From NCBI RefSeq assembly GCF_019320115.1, contig NC_089585.1, positions 144,787,769 through 144,851,768 on the forward strand: a DNA stretch of 64,000 nt. Reading direction: 5' to 3'. Positions 11,930 to 22,728 of this stretch are shown here, in pieces; the first letter of the stretch is position 1, and every line of letters starts with the position of its first letter. Source of the DNA: Miscanthus floridulus (lineage: Eukaryota > Streptophyta > Magnoliopsida > Poales > Poaceae). A model generated the notes under the pieces. That model searched no databases, was not told where the DNA came from, and saw only the letters and a list, made by a program, of their open reading frames with translations. The position numbers and the translations under genes were made by a program.

Positions 11930-12736
11930 CCATGCATATACGGGATATAATAAGACCCTGTTTGGATCTACCCCAACTAAAAAATAGCTAGCTAATTACT
12001 AGAGTTACACATCAATTGTGAATTTTGTGGAATCGCATCTGACGAAAAACAAATTCTCAGATTCGCATCTAACAATTGTTTTTTTCTCGAATGTGCTAAA
12101 TATTTGCGTATCATTGTATTAAGAAAAAGAGTTTGAACTTACATACAACGCGCAATTGTGAATTCTGTATCTGTAAATGCATGACCGCATCTATACGCAC
12201 AACACACTTGGCTCCGTTCACTTCGCTCTTCCGGATCAAAAAAAACAAGCTGAAAAGTACGGATTATAAGAGAAGCAAACATGCCACTACGGTTTCACAG
12301 CCATGATGAGAATGGCCTTTACCACGTGCTGGCTTGTAGTGCTTCACTGCTTCTGAAACTTAGCTACCAATCCTCAGATTCGTTTCCAAGTACATTTCTA
12401 TAGGCACGTGATCAAATACAAGTCTCTAATTAGGATCATATTATAGTTACCAACAAATGAGCTTTCATATAGGATATATAAAGCTAATAAGTCACAATGA
12501 AACAGTATATTAGTAGAGACTGCAGAATTATGCAGTTCTGGGTAGTGAGTAAGCTTCCAGCCATGCAGATGAGCTTGCCTTTTCAACTATCAGGTGCTTG
12601 TGCTTCAGCATCGCTACAAAAAGGATTATACTGACCTACACATTTGCATAGGAGAAGAAACACCGCTTACTTTTGCTAGTAGGGATCATTTCTCCCAGAG
12701 AATGAAATGAGTAACAAAGCAATGGTGAATTGTTTG
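11930..12736. other. Intergenic region downstream of the uniporter gene
   Basis: 11943-11990 resembles one end of a TGTTTGGATC-type MITE (compare 21452), but no second end is clear. The remainder is AT-rich. It probably includes the 3' untranslated region of the minus-strand gene just above it. No gene is called. Confidence 0.45.
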
Positions 12737-15429
12737 TCATTTGTGAATGGATAGCTCATGGAGATGAGCCATGTCAGGGTTGGTCGTGCCGCACGCCTTC
12801 TCCAGGGGATCCTTGCAGCGCCTCTGGAGCTCAAGGTACTTGTCCAGGTTGAAGTTCTGCCTCTGGATCAGCTTCCTCTGCCGAGACTCAAACATCCTCT
12901 CCATGAAGTCTCGGTAGGTTGGGTCCCTTGATGTGATGAGGAAGTATGCGTATCCCACAACCAGGCCTGTCGTGGTCGTGAAGAACGTGATGGGCTCCAT
13001 GACGTCCCACGAGAACTCCCAGAACGTGAGCCTGAAGAAGAGGCCCACCTGGGTAATCAAGAAACCCAGACCAGACCAGAGGATGCGCCGGACCTGCTTG
13101 TGTGCAAGCTTGTTGATGTCTTCCAACTGTGCCTGGAGCTGCTTGAGCTCTTCCTTCCCCGGATCATTCTCAGGTGTCAGTGCAAGGGGCATAGCTCTCC
13201 GTACAAGATCCACGATCTGTATAAAACAAGAGGTATTAGCATCAACCGAAGGTAAGTATAAGCTAATGTATGTGAAGACCCCACAACACACCAAATCTGA
13301 ACCTATATTGATAAGAACCAATTGATGAGAAATTTAAAAGGGGAAATTTCAGCGTATGTGGATACACCACAGTCCTAATCTGTATTTCAGTTTGCTTCAG
13401 CATGTATCACTGAAGTGTTCACATGTCAAAAAGACATGGATTGACAATATCCTGAAAAATCAACTTACAAAGTGACCTATCCTAAAATGGAAGAATTTGT
13501 ACATAAGAAAAACAATGTGCAACGAATATGCAAGAGTGCAAATACATTTCAAACACAAAATGATGCAATGCAATGGAAAGTAAACATGAATACATGATTT
13601 AAGAGTATAGTAGAGGATCCTCTGTGAAGCTTCATGCTTTTGTTCCAAATGTTCAATAGACAATAGTTAATTTACACCCAACACCATCAACTTGAATGAG
13701 GAATGGTAGTTACAAAATTTGCTGATATGTCCCATAGTACAGCTTGCAACAATGCTCCAAATTGCACATCACGTTACTGAATAAAGTGAGAGTAACGCAT
13801 AACTATTATGATACTATTTAATAAAAAAAAAGCATAGGACAAGCATTGTGAAAAGCAACCAACTTTGAACTTAGCCGTACTTCTCACCAGACACCCACTA
13901 TTTTACTTTTGCTACCGCACTATCGAAAGACAGACTTTGCCCGGTAGACTGGTAGCTCGCCCCATCTGTGCAATACACAAAACAAGCAGTCTAGATAATG
14001 GACAATGCATCCTGTGCCACAAGCCACACGAGATAATGGAAACAGGATAGACTGATAGAGGCAGTGCAAAGGGACAATAGCCTCTCCAGTGCAATGAGCC
14101 GATGACCCATCGTGTACGAGAGGACAGAGCAAACTAGAAAAAAGAAGAGGCACCAATCAGATGCTTTACAAGCGGATGGATTCCTCCCATGGAAGAAAAC
14201 CGGATGACTTTTCCACTGGTGCTGCCCGCATGACCGCGTGGGCAGCCGAGAGGAGCACACCGTGACCTAGGGGCCGCGGCGTCTACATGCATACCGATCA
14301 CCTTTCCCTCCAGAAAGCGCCACTGGCAAGTGGATTGCTACTGGTCCAAACAGTAGGGCGACGAGCTCACGCTGATTTCAAAGGCCAGTCCCGATCAGTA
14401 AGTTGAGAAGGTCGCACGAAGTGCACGATGAATCTTGGTTCTCATCAAACCATTAGCTTGCCGTCGAATGGCAAATGCAATTCTAACGACTGGATCTATG
14501 GACTATATAGGTATAATCTATCCGTAGGCGATGTACCCCTGGACCATCGCTTGCACTAGCGGGAAGCTGGGCAAACCCCGCGGGTCACAACTCACAATCT
14601 GGAACCTAATTGGTTGCACGGATCTGTACTTGAGCCGGCCAGCGGCTGAGCCGTGTCCGTGTGGACGGTGCTTAGCGACCCAAAAAACTTTTGCAGAACA
14701 AAATTTTCTAATGCCTCAAATAAAAACTACCATGTCCCATTCCTTCCTTGATTACATCGAAAATGCGTTCCCTAAGATTTCCGGCACCGCCAGCATGGAC
14801 CCGGTCGCGCACGAGAGAACAATCGACGCACTAACGAACAGAGTTGCCGGCGGCGAGGGAAACGGATAGCACGCAGCTTAAAATCCGAAAGTCCCCGACG
14901 CCCGGAGAAACCGAGCCTCGAACGCGGCGATTCTACATGGATCAAGGAGGGATAAGGTGGTGGTGGTGGTGGGGTGGGGGGGGGGGGGGGGGGGGGGGGG
15001 TGAGAGAGAGCGGCAATGCGAACTGACCTTGTCGGGCTGGAGGTAGACCCTGTCGCGGAAGAGCAGGACGACGCCGGCCTCGTCGAGCGCGCCCGCGAGC
15101 GCGGCGGCCTCGGCCCGCGTCCGGGCCGCGCCGGAGTCCTGGCACGCGCGCAGCAGGTCCGAGTACGGGATCACCTCCCCGTCCCCGAGCCGCCGCTTGA
15201 GCGCCTCCACGTTGGCCAGCCGCATCAGCCGCCTCGCCTCCGCCGCCGTCACCTCCTCCGCCCCGTCCCTCCTCGCCGCCTCCGGCAGCGACGCGTAGCC
15301 GCAGCGCTGCTGCAGCGCGCACGGCGGCGGGACCCACCGGCGGGGCGCGGCGCCGGCGCCGCGCCCGGCCGCCGAGGTGGAGGCCGAGGCGGCGCGGAGG
15401 AGGGAGCGGGAGACGCGCCATATTGACAT
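12737..15429 (-). CDS. MCU: Calcium uniporter protein, mitochondrial (MCU)
   Basis: This gene encodes the pore subunit of the inner-membrane channel that lets Ca2+ into the mitochondrial matrix. Two exons on the minus strand, 15429-15028 (134 codons) and 13216-12737, join in phase 0 across a GT-AG intron of 1811 bp to give 293 aa. Residues 1-50 are rich in Arg, Ser and Ala with few acidic residues, as in a mitochondrial presequence. Residues about 150-178 form a coiled-coil-like helix. Two membrane helices (about 179-196 and 211-227) flank WDVMEP at 204-209. This is the plant form of the DIME selectivity motif, with Asp205 and Glu208 as the Ca2+ ligands. Length and exon layout are usual for grass MCU genes. 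The start is the first ATG of the GC-rich first exon; a CT repeat lies 23 bp upstream in the probable 5' UTR. Several plant paralogues exist, so the number is not assigned. Confidence 0.95.
14976..15000. repeat. 25-bp poly(G) run in the MCU intron
   Basis: The homopolymer follows a GGT/GGGGT stretch (14957-14975) and lies 28 bp downstream of the minus-strand 5' splice site, where the transcript reads as poly(C). Its length may be affected by sequencing or assembly slippage. Confidence 0.9.
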
Positions 15430-15451
15430 GGGTCGTGTCGGTGCCTATCGA

Positions 15452-15474
15452 CCTCTCTCTCTCTCTCTCTCTCT
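15452..15474. repeat. (CT)n microsatellite upstream of MCU
   Basis: CT dinucleotides lie just upstream of the MCU start codon, reading GA on the coding strand. Such repeats are common in 5' UTRs and core promoters of grass genes. 15475-15805 is GA-rich to mixed and presumably the MCU promoter; no TATA box was confidently placed. Confidence 0.85.
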
Positions 15475-15805
15475 ATTTCGGATGCTGATGCTGCGTGTGG
15501 TGGGGTGGAAGGGAGGGGAAGGAGAGATATGGGGGAGGAGGAGGTCAAAGCGGAAAGAGGGAAGGAGCGGGAAGTATGGAGAGGAGAGCTGAAAGGGGAA
15601 GGGAAGGCAAGGGCGGCGAAGACGAGAGGAGAGCCAGCCCAGGACCAGCCGACCACGAGGCCGTGTTCGCTTCGCGTGGGGTTTGGTTTATTTTTGGAAG
15701 AAGAGGTGGGGCTCCCTTTCCTTTCTCGTCATGCTCGTCCACCATGGCTTCTGGGCGGGTACGGTCTCCTGTGCACAGAGGGAGGGGCGTTGGGTTTTCC
15801 GCAAG

Positions 15806-15915
15806 GATTTTTTTATTTTTAACATATTTTTTAACTATTTTTAATTCTAACACTGTTTTTTTAAGTAACACTTTTGGACGCGTCTATTTGCATGGCGTGG
15901 CAAATTCACGCTGTC
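15806..15915 (+). repeat. Left terminal inverted repeat of the MULE
   Basis: It pairs with 21055-21166 on the opposite strand; the best shared blocks are TTTTATTTTTAACA, AACACTTTTGGACGCG and the GGCGTGGC region. Confidence 0.8.
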
Positions 15916-16649
15916 GCGCCATGTATGGCGGCATGGCATGGGGTGGTCAACGGCCGCGGCGACCGTTGACGTGGCGGGGCCGACGCGTCGTGCATCATGG
16001 CGCGGCAGTGTCGCGCCACCTATCATGGCGCGGCGAGGCTTTACTTACCCGTTGCGGCGTTGGCTCCCTCCCTCTGTCTGTCTGCCCGACTCGAGGTGAG
16101 GCTGCTCGCGGCGCCTGCGCCATTGCCTCTCGGCTCCCCCACGGCCGGCCGCCGACTTTCCCTCCCTTGCCGGCCTCCTCTCTACCTTCCCCGAAGCTCC
16201 TCCTCGGCCTTAGTCAAGGTAATGAAGCTCCTCCTCGGCCTCCACGGTGGATCGAATGATTTGAATGAGTAGTTAGGGTATGGAGGAAAATATGAGTTCG
16301 TTAGAACGTTGGATTGAAGGATTAGGATTGCCAATGTTAAGGTTAATTGGTTAGTTAGAACTATGATTATCATGTATTCTTAGGTCAATTTTTATATGAA
16401 TTTTGCTTGTTTGAGTTTGCATCTCAACTTTTATATGTGAATAAATATATGGACACTACTGTTGATGTACCAAAATTTATTTTTTAGTGACCTAAAGTAT
16501 AGTTTTTATATAGTTTGCATGTTTACATCTAAGTTAGAGTTTACACCAAGTGTAGGTTATATTTTATTTGTTGTAATGCAAATGGTTCTCATTGACATTA
16601 ATTTGTGATGTTTTGATTTTTGTTTGTTAAATTACAACCGTTTTGTTAG

Positions 16650-18388
16650 ATGCAAGATATGTATCGGGAGGAGTTTTGACGAAAACGAGGTCGTCCTAAA
16701 GAATTATACCTCGACGCGTCTAGCAAAGATGCCACGTCCCTCCTGACCTCCTTGTACCTAACTGTGACTGTGGTTTCCCGGCCGACGTGTTTCAATCGAG
16801 ACATTCAGACACAGCGGCGCGTTGCTTCTACACATGCAGTCGTTTTAATATAAGTAATTATTTCTACTATCTTTTTTTCTTCATTTGTGTAAGTAGGCTA
16901 CTAATATTTTGTTGGAATCTTGTTGTGTAGGCCCATGAGAGATGCTTTTTCTTTCAGTGGATCGACGATGCAGGCAAGTTTGACCCTAGGTACCTTCTTT
17001 TCGACGATTGGTGTAGAGGGAGACATCCACGTGAGCACTTAGAGCGGTGGATTCCACCCCTCTAACACCCCGCCAATGACGGCTAAGGAGAAGCAACTAG
17101 CCGCAGTTAGACGACTCAAGGAACCTCCTCTGTGCGAATGCGGAGATCGAGCTGTGATAAACCCTGAGAATACGTTGGAGTTTGTGTGTCTGAACAAGCA
17201 CGAAGTAAGTGGAAAGTGTATCTATTTAAATGTTTATCTATATATGTATGCGTGTACTAACATATTCTCTTATAGCGTTATGGATTTGCGAAGTGTCGTT
17301 TCAATGAGTGGCTCTACGGTCCTAAGAATCAATGGCCGGAGCCACCAAAGGTAAAAGAAAAAGAAGAAAGAAATGTTAATTTACAAAGCACCTCCAGTCA
17401 TGTGCGAATATGGTGTTAAATCCAACTACGGTCTGGTCCCTTTGGAGCTTGGAATAGGCCATTATTGCGGCCATATGGTTGACTAGGATGAGGTTGGTTA
17501 TTTTTATGGTAAACATGAAATCGTATTTTGTTTCTTTTGCTAGGACATATATGATATAATTTTTTTGTTTAAACAGTGTACTAGGAAATGCAGGTGGAAA
17601 TGTTATGATGGTCAAGCTAAGTTCTTGGATGAACTGAAGGGGAGGCAAGTAATTGCACGGAAGAGGGGATATAGACCTGACTACGTCAACCTATTCGTTA
17701 AACAACACAAAAAGAAGATGCGTAAGTTTGCTAGACAGTGCGGTATTCGTAACCCGATCGATGTTAGGCTTGACAAATGGGGGTTGGAGGGACGGAGGAC
17801 GTTAGAGGAGGAGAGGGCAAGAAAGGAGGCAAGGGATGATACAAGAGTACATATGCAGGTCCTGAATGACCATGTTGTTGCATTGTGCGCCAGTGAGTGC
17901 TTGAAAACCTTTTTTATTTTCGTTGTCTGATTTTAAATATAATATAATCGCGTTGTTAATTGGTTGTATTTTATATATGAAGGGATTGGATGCAGCGAGG
18001 ACCATACCGTAGAGGTGGCCCATGCAAGGTATGAGGAAAAAAATTAAATGAGCACAAAACGTGAGCTGGTCGCACCGTCCAATCTCCGATTGTGTTGGCC
18101 GACGATGAGGACGAGGATGAGGACGACACTGCCAGGTTGAGCGATCTTATCGCTCTAGTGGAGGCGGGCTTGCAGACGGAGGAGACTGAGGAAGACTCTA
18201 GCAGACTTAGCGAGCCTATTGCTCAAGCAGATGCGGGCTTGCAGGTGGAGGAGGACGCATTTTTCTCTCAGACCGCAGAGGTCGCAGATGAAGCGGAGGC
18301 CGCTTACTACAGGCGACAGACAGATCAGGACAATACAGGTGAGTCTAGCCACATAAGCCAGATGAAGAAGGACGCGTTCTTGACTTAG
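16650..18388 (+). pseudogene. MULE accessory gene with three GRF-type zinc fingers
   Basis: I read several exons on the plus strand. Finger 1 is CDCG...RCFYTC (about 16758-16845), continued after an intron by CFFFQWIDD (about 16938). Finger 2 is CECG...EFVC (17130-17200), continued after a clean GT-AG intron by KCRFNEWLYG. Finger 3 is CEYG...HYCG (about 17405-17480), continued by CRWKCYDG (17589). This CxCG...FxxC...C(R/F)xxW pattern is that of the GRF zinc finger, a nucleic-acid-binding module. A Lys/Arg-rich helical region (17640-17870) and an acidic Glu/Asp-rich repetitive tail (18092-18388) follow. In-frame stops at about 16677 (TGA) and in finger 3 (TAG for an expected Trp), plus an unclear junction between the halves of finger 1, suggest early decay. 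It is convergent to the MURA fragment. The function is unknown to me. Confidence 0.65.
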
Positions 18389-18475
18389 GCCACAGAGGCC
18401 GCAGGTGAAGCGGGCTTACTACAAGCGATAGGCAGATCAAGGCAATGCAGGTGAGTCTAGCCACATCAACAAGGT
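18262..18475 (+). repeat. ~120-bp imperfect tandem duplication in the accessory gene tail
   Basis: The block GCAGAGGTCGCAGATGAAGC...GAGTCTAGCCACAT recurs after about 120 bp as GCAGAGGCCGCAGGTGAAGC...GAGTCTAGCCACAT. The preceding acidic region (18140-18260) also has an internal repeat (GCGGGCTTGCAG twice). Confidence 0.75.
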
Positions 18476-18938
18476 AGTGGTAGAGGACTAGTACTCGGAC
18501 GACGAGTTGCTTACTCAGACTGAGGATTGGTAGAGGTGTGGTAGAGGATTGGTACAGGTGTGCTAGTTCAATGCTTTAGATTTGGTATTTGTATTATAGT
18601 AGAACTTTCTTGGTGTTGCATTGTGTTTTATTTGAACTATTTATGTATTGCACCTATGTAACAAACACTATTTAGTTTTGTAACGGACATTGTGTTATCT
18701 CATAAAACTTTCGCCACAAAAAATGATATTACAATGCTGCAATTTGCATGTATTTGTTACGTTCTCGATATATAATGCTTTTGCTTTTGTCATTGTCATA
18801 GATTCAGGATATTACTTTTGAGTCTTAGTTTGGTGTCCATCTTGTCCAAACATTATCTAGAAGACTGTATCAATCACTAATGACCTTATGTCATGTCTAT
18901 ACTCTATTTTTTTAAAAGATAAATAAAAAGTTGTTCTC

Positions 18939-20093
18939 ACCATTGCGATCTTTCAAAACCCCCTAAATTATATGCATCAAAATCTTGTTGTTGCTGATGC
19001 GCTTCAGAAGGGAGTCTGGCCAGCGCCCAGCATGGGTTTGCCGCACCACCATTTTTGCATATCACGTGGTACCTCAACTTCTGGTCCTGAATGAGTGACG
19101 TTGTACGGCCTATGATGATACACAGCATAGTCCTAAAGGAAGAGCTTCATCTCTGACATTGTATTGAATATCATCCCCTTACTAAGGATTTCTTTCTTAT
19201 GGTCATACAATGATTTCCTATACATCTAGAGACCGATGTCACAAACTGTCATATCCGTCATGCTGACATCCCTATAGTTCGGAATGCCCCTAAAAGGTAC
19301 GTTCATCGACCTTAGTTGATCAAGCTCTATCGCTGTGTAAGGTGGTGGTGGAACATACTGCTGTACTTCGCTAATTCTACCACATGAATCATATGGGGTA
19401 TCATCTGCTGGCAAATTTGTGACTAGTCTACCCTGAGCCGGCATAGCATGCAAAACCTCAGTTGATACTGGTAATGGCATACCATGAACAGGTACTGGCA
19501 TGGCATCAACCGGTGTGGGCATAGCATGTCTACCTCCCTGGTCATCATCTAAATCGTCTGAATCACTGCTAACTACATCACTGATCCTATCCTCCTCCTC
19601 CTGCTCCTCTTCTTCCCGTTCGAACTCGTTCACATCGAAGTCATTGCTTATACAACCTACTTGACTTGAATGAAATTGCTCTTGCGTCAACTAATCATCC
19701 AAATCCATAGTACCCATAGTTGATTCCACATGAACCCCACATTCTTGTTGAGTATCATCATCGAAGGACAGCCCCTCGTGGAGATCGTGTATCATGTACC
19801 CATTCTCCACAACCACCTCAGCCAAGGCCACATTGGAACCTTAGATTACCTATTATAGCGGGACCAGTGAGCATGGTCCCGTAAGGGCATCAGCACATAG
19901 TGTGCCATAGTCTTTCACTATCAAACATCTCCTTCAGTGTATAATCACCGCCAAACTTTCCAATCAAACGGCCATAAAGATCGCTGAAGCTAAGAGGTTC
20001 ATCAAACCATTTCAATTCTTCTTCCATATCCTCAAACATACCATCTTCTCTCCTAACACTTCCTCCGTAGAAAACTCTAACACAACAATCCAT
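18939..20093 (-). pseudogene. MURA-like transposase, N-terminal part only
   Basis: The minus-strand reading begins at the ATG at 20093 (VRVFYGGSV...GMFEDMEEELKWFDEP). It shows the plant MuDR N-terminal region, a very acidic Glu/Asp stretch (about 19555-19620) and then the typical MKLFLxDYAVYHHRPY and YHVICKNGG segments (about 19085-19190). The frame shifts or stops near 19850-19890 and 19685, and a TAG replaces a Gln codon near 19136. Sequence ends around 18939 without the DDE catalytic core or the SWIM zinc finger. This is a truncated, inactive transposase gene reading inward from the right TIR. Confidence 0.75.
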
Positions 20094-20129
20094 CTACAAA
20101 AACATTTCAGAAACTTCATCAGGTCATCG

Positions 20130-20400
20130 AAATCGTCGTGCGTACTAACTAACTGACTACACCTATACTAACTACACCTATACCAACTAACTATACTAAC
20201 TAATCTAATATTAATACCTATACCAACAATTCTAACTAACTATACTAACTAACTACACTAAACACACTAATATTAATACCTATACTTACTATACTAAGTA
20301 ACTTTACTAACTATACATATATAGCTAACTGCAAAACTAACTGTAAAACAATACATAACTTATATTTACTAACTTCACTAAATATCTTTGCTAACTAATT
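20130..20400. repeat. CTAACTA/TATACTAAC simple-sequence region
   Basis: A degenerate low-complexity tract of ACTAACTATAC-type repeats lies between the MURA start and the GC-rich subterminal region (20520-20870) of the MULE. Confidence 0.75.
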
Positions 20401-21451
20401 ATATAAATCTCTATCCAGTCAAACTAAATTTGAATCCTAACCCTAGCAAAAAAATTGACAGAGATGCAGAAGAGCATTACCTTGACAAAGATTATGGGTC
20501 ACCACAATCCACCAATGGAAAGGAGATGGTCGCCGGCGACAATGGCTGGCCGGCAACGGCCTACTTCTGGAGGGCGGCGGCAATGGCCGGCCGGGCGGCG
20601 GCAATCCCCCCTTCTGGAGGACGACGATGGGCAGCGCAGCAATGTCCTTCATGGCTCGAGACAGTGCGGAGAGATGAAGGGGCGGCGACGAGGACGGGCG
20701 GCGCGCGACAGTAAGGGAGGCAACGAGACAGGGGGAGATGGAGATGGAGTGAGGAAGGACGGGCACACGGCAACGGGCGCGGCAGGGGGGCGGCGGGCGG
20801 GAGCGCTAGGCGGGGCGCGTCGAGCGCGGGCGCGGTGGGCGGGAGTCGTGGCGGCGCGTTTTCTCGTATAAGGACGGAGACACTGAGAGAGGGAATAAGG
20901 GGTCTACCGCGCCGTGATGCGTGGCGAGGCAGGGCCGCTGCGCCGTGACGGGTGGCGCGTCAGACCTGCCACGTTAGCGGTCGCCGCAGCCGTTGATTGT
21001 ACCCTGTCACGCCGCCATGCATGGAGTGTTAGTTTTGAAAAAAAAAAAAATAGGCGCGTCCAAAAAGCGTGAATTAGCCACGCCGTGCAAACATGCGCGT
21101 CCAAAAGTGTTAGTTCGAAAAAAAACAGTGTCAGTTTTTAAAAAAGTGTTAAAAATAAAAATGCCCCCGGAAGCTGCTTTCTAGTGTCATCACGCTTTTA
21201 TGTCGCGTTAAAAATTTATTCACTCACCTATTCATCAAAAATATGTTTACTTAAAAGATTCAGTAAACCTTTTTACAAAGTTTTGTGAACATACAAGTTA
21301 TTTCATCAATAATTCTATTTCCATTGCTAATAAAAGGTTGAGCACATATTAAACAAAGTAAATTATGCAATTGTCTAGGGTGTGCACAAATAGCTAAACA
21401 AAATAGTTTTTGTAGCCATATTGGCAAATTCGAATTTATTATGTATTGTTA

Positions 21452-21752
21452 AGGTCCTGTTTGGATCCCTATAGATAATTACTATTTGTTGATAATTATC
21501 TCATTTGGATCCAACACGTACAACCGATAGATTAGCTAATTGTTAGATAATAAATAACCATCTCGCTAGTTTGATCAAATCAGATAATAGCAGCTAAAAG
21601 ATGGAGAAATAACTATCTCATCATTTAGTTGTGTATCCGAACACCCTCCCAGCTAATAGGTAACTAGCCAATTGTTAGCCAACTAATATTAACTATGTGT
21701 TATTACCTAGATAACTACTACTCCAGCTAATAGATCTAAACGGGCCGGCTAA
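21452..21752. mobile_element. MITE with GGTCCTGTTTGGATC-type ends
   Basis: The left end GGTCCTGTTTGGATC matches the right end read in reverse (GGCCCGTTTAGATCT), and the interior is TAGATAATTA-rich. These ends are common in grass MITEs. I could not read a clear target duplication, so the superfamily is open. Confidence 0.6.
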
Positions 21753-22728
21753 AGCGAGAATCCGATATTAATTAATTTTGGAGGACAAACACAGCCAATT
21801 CGTCGGCCAGGTGTACTCTGGCCACTGCCCAGGTTGAGGCTCAGCTTAGCTCGCGAGCGAAAAGGTTCACCAAAACCCAAAGAATAATAAAAAGGGAAGA
21901 ACCTGTTCTTGTTCTTCTGATTTTATTCTTCCGACGGTGCCGATACACGAAAATAGCGACCACATGGCGGTCGGCTGGGCGAGCCGACCCAGACGCCGGA
22001 AGCCTTTCAGCCGACCGCGCAAGTGCGCAACACGTCGTGGACGCGGCGGGCGCGCCTGCTGCGCACCACGAACAAAGCAACGAGCAACCTGATGCGACGC
22101 GCCCAAGGGATGAGGCAGATGGGCCAGCACTACCCGTCTACCCCCAAAGCGAAAGGTTTTACTGCTGCACGCCTGCCCCATTGCCCAGCAGCTCGAACTA
22201 GAAAGTAGAAACCCGCTGGCCACTGACCCGCTGCCATTTTCTACCTGTGGTTGTGGTGGTGTGCTGCACCTTTTATTTCTCAGATCTATCTAATACCGTC
22301 AGATTTGTTTCTTAATTATAATTATCAGGCGAAACTAATGGATCGTTTGTTTACGTTCATTTCCACGAGATGCACGTGAATGTCGCGAACAGCCCAACAT
22401 TGCCGACCAGTATCTCAGAATTTGCGCGTGTAATCAGCTCGCAAGTGGGCACTGACAGTGGCCAATATATTCAGTAGCCTCATGTGACAGTGCACCTGGT
22501 ACTGTTGCAACAATTTAATAGTTGCGCGATGTCAAACTTTGAATCTTTGACGCCAGGTTAATCACCTAGCGCAAAATAATTACAATTTGTGTGAGAAATT
22601 AATGCTAGTGAACAAGTACCCTTCCGTAATTCGTAAGTACATAGTAGACGAATTAACTGTAGATCTAGAAAGAGAAGAATATATACACATATCTCATATG
22701 TGTCAAGTTATTAGAAGTATCCTTCGTT
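21753..22728. other. Intergenic region
   Basis: Mixed-composition sequence without a supported gene. Short frames on both strands in 21840-22220 have no domain and look random. The last part may include the 3' UTR of the minus-strand TLC gene that ends at 22729. Confidence 0.5.

Larger units (their letters stand above)
15806..21166. mobile_element. Mutator-like element (MULE) with long TIRs and two convergent genes
   Basis: The left end (15806-15915: T-rich, then CTAACACTG, AACACTTTTGGACGCG, GCATGGCGTGGC) recurs inverted at the right end (about 21055-21166). The TIRs are therefore about 110 bp with small gaps. The flanks CCGCAAG and CCGGAAG may be remnants of a 9-bp target duplication. From the right end a MURA-like gene reads leftward but stops before its catalytic domain. 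From the left end an accessory gene reads rightward. The arrangement recalls the convergent mudrA/mudrB pair of MuDR. Without the DDE domain it cannot move by itself. Exact ends are uncertain by a few bases. Confidence 0.8.

Noticed and set aside
11005..11991. 328-codon plus-strand frame
   Set aside because: It crosses the right end of the nested TTGAAAGG element and most of the Harbinger-like right arm, so it spans unrelated DNA. Composition is Pro/Ala/Arg low complexity.
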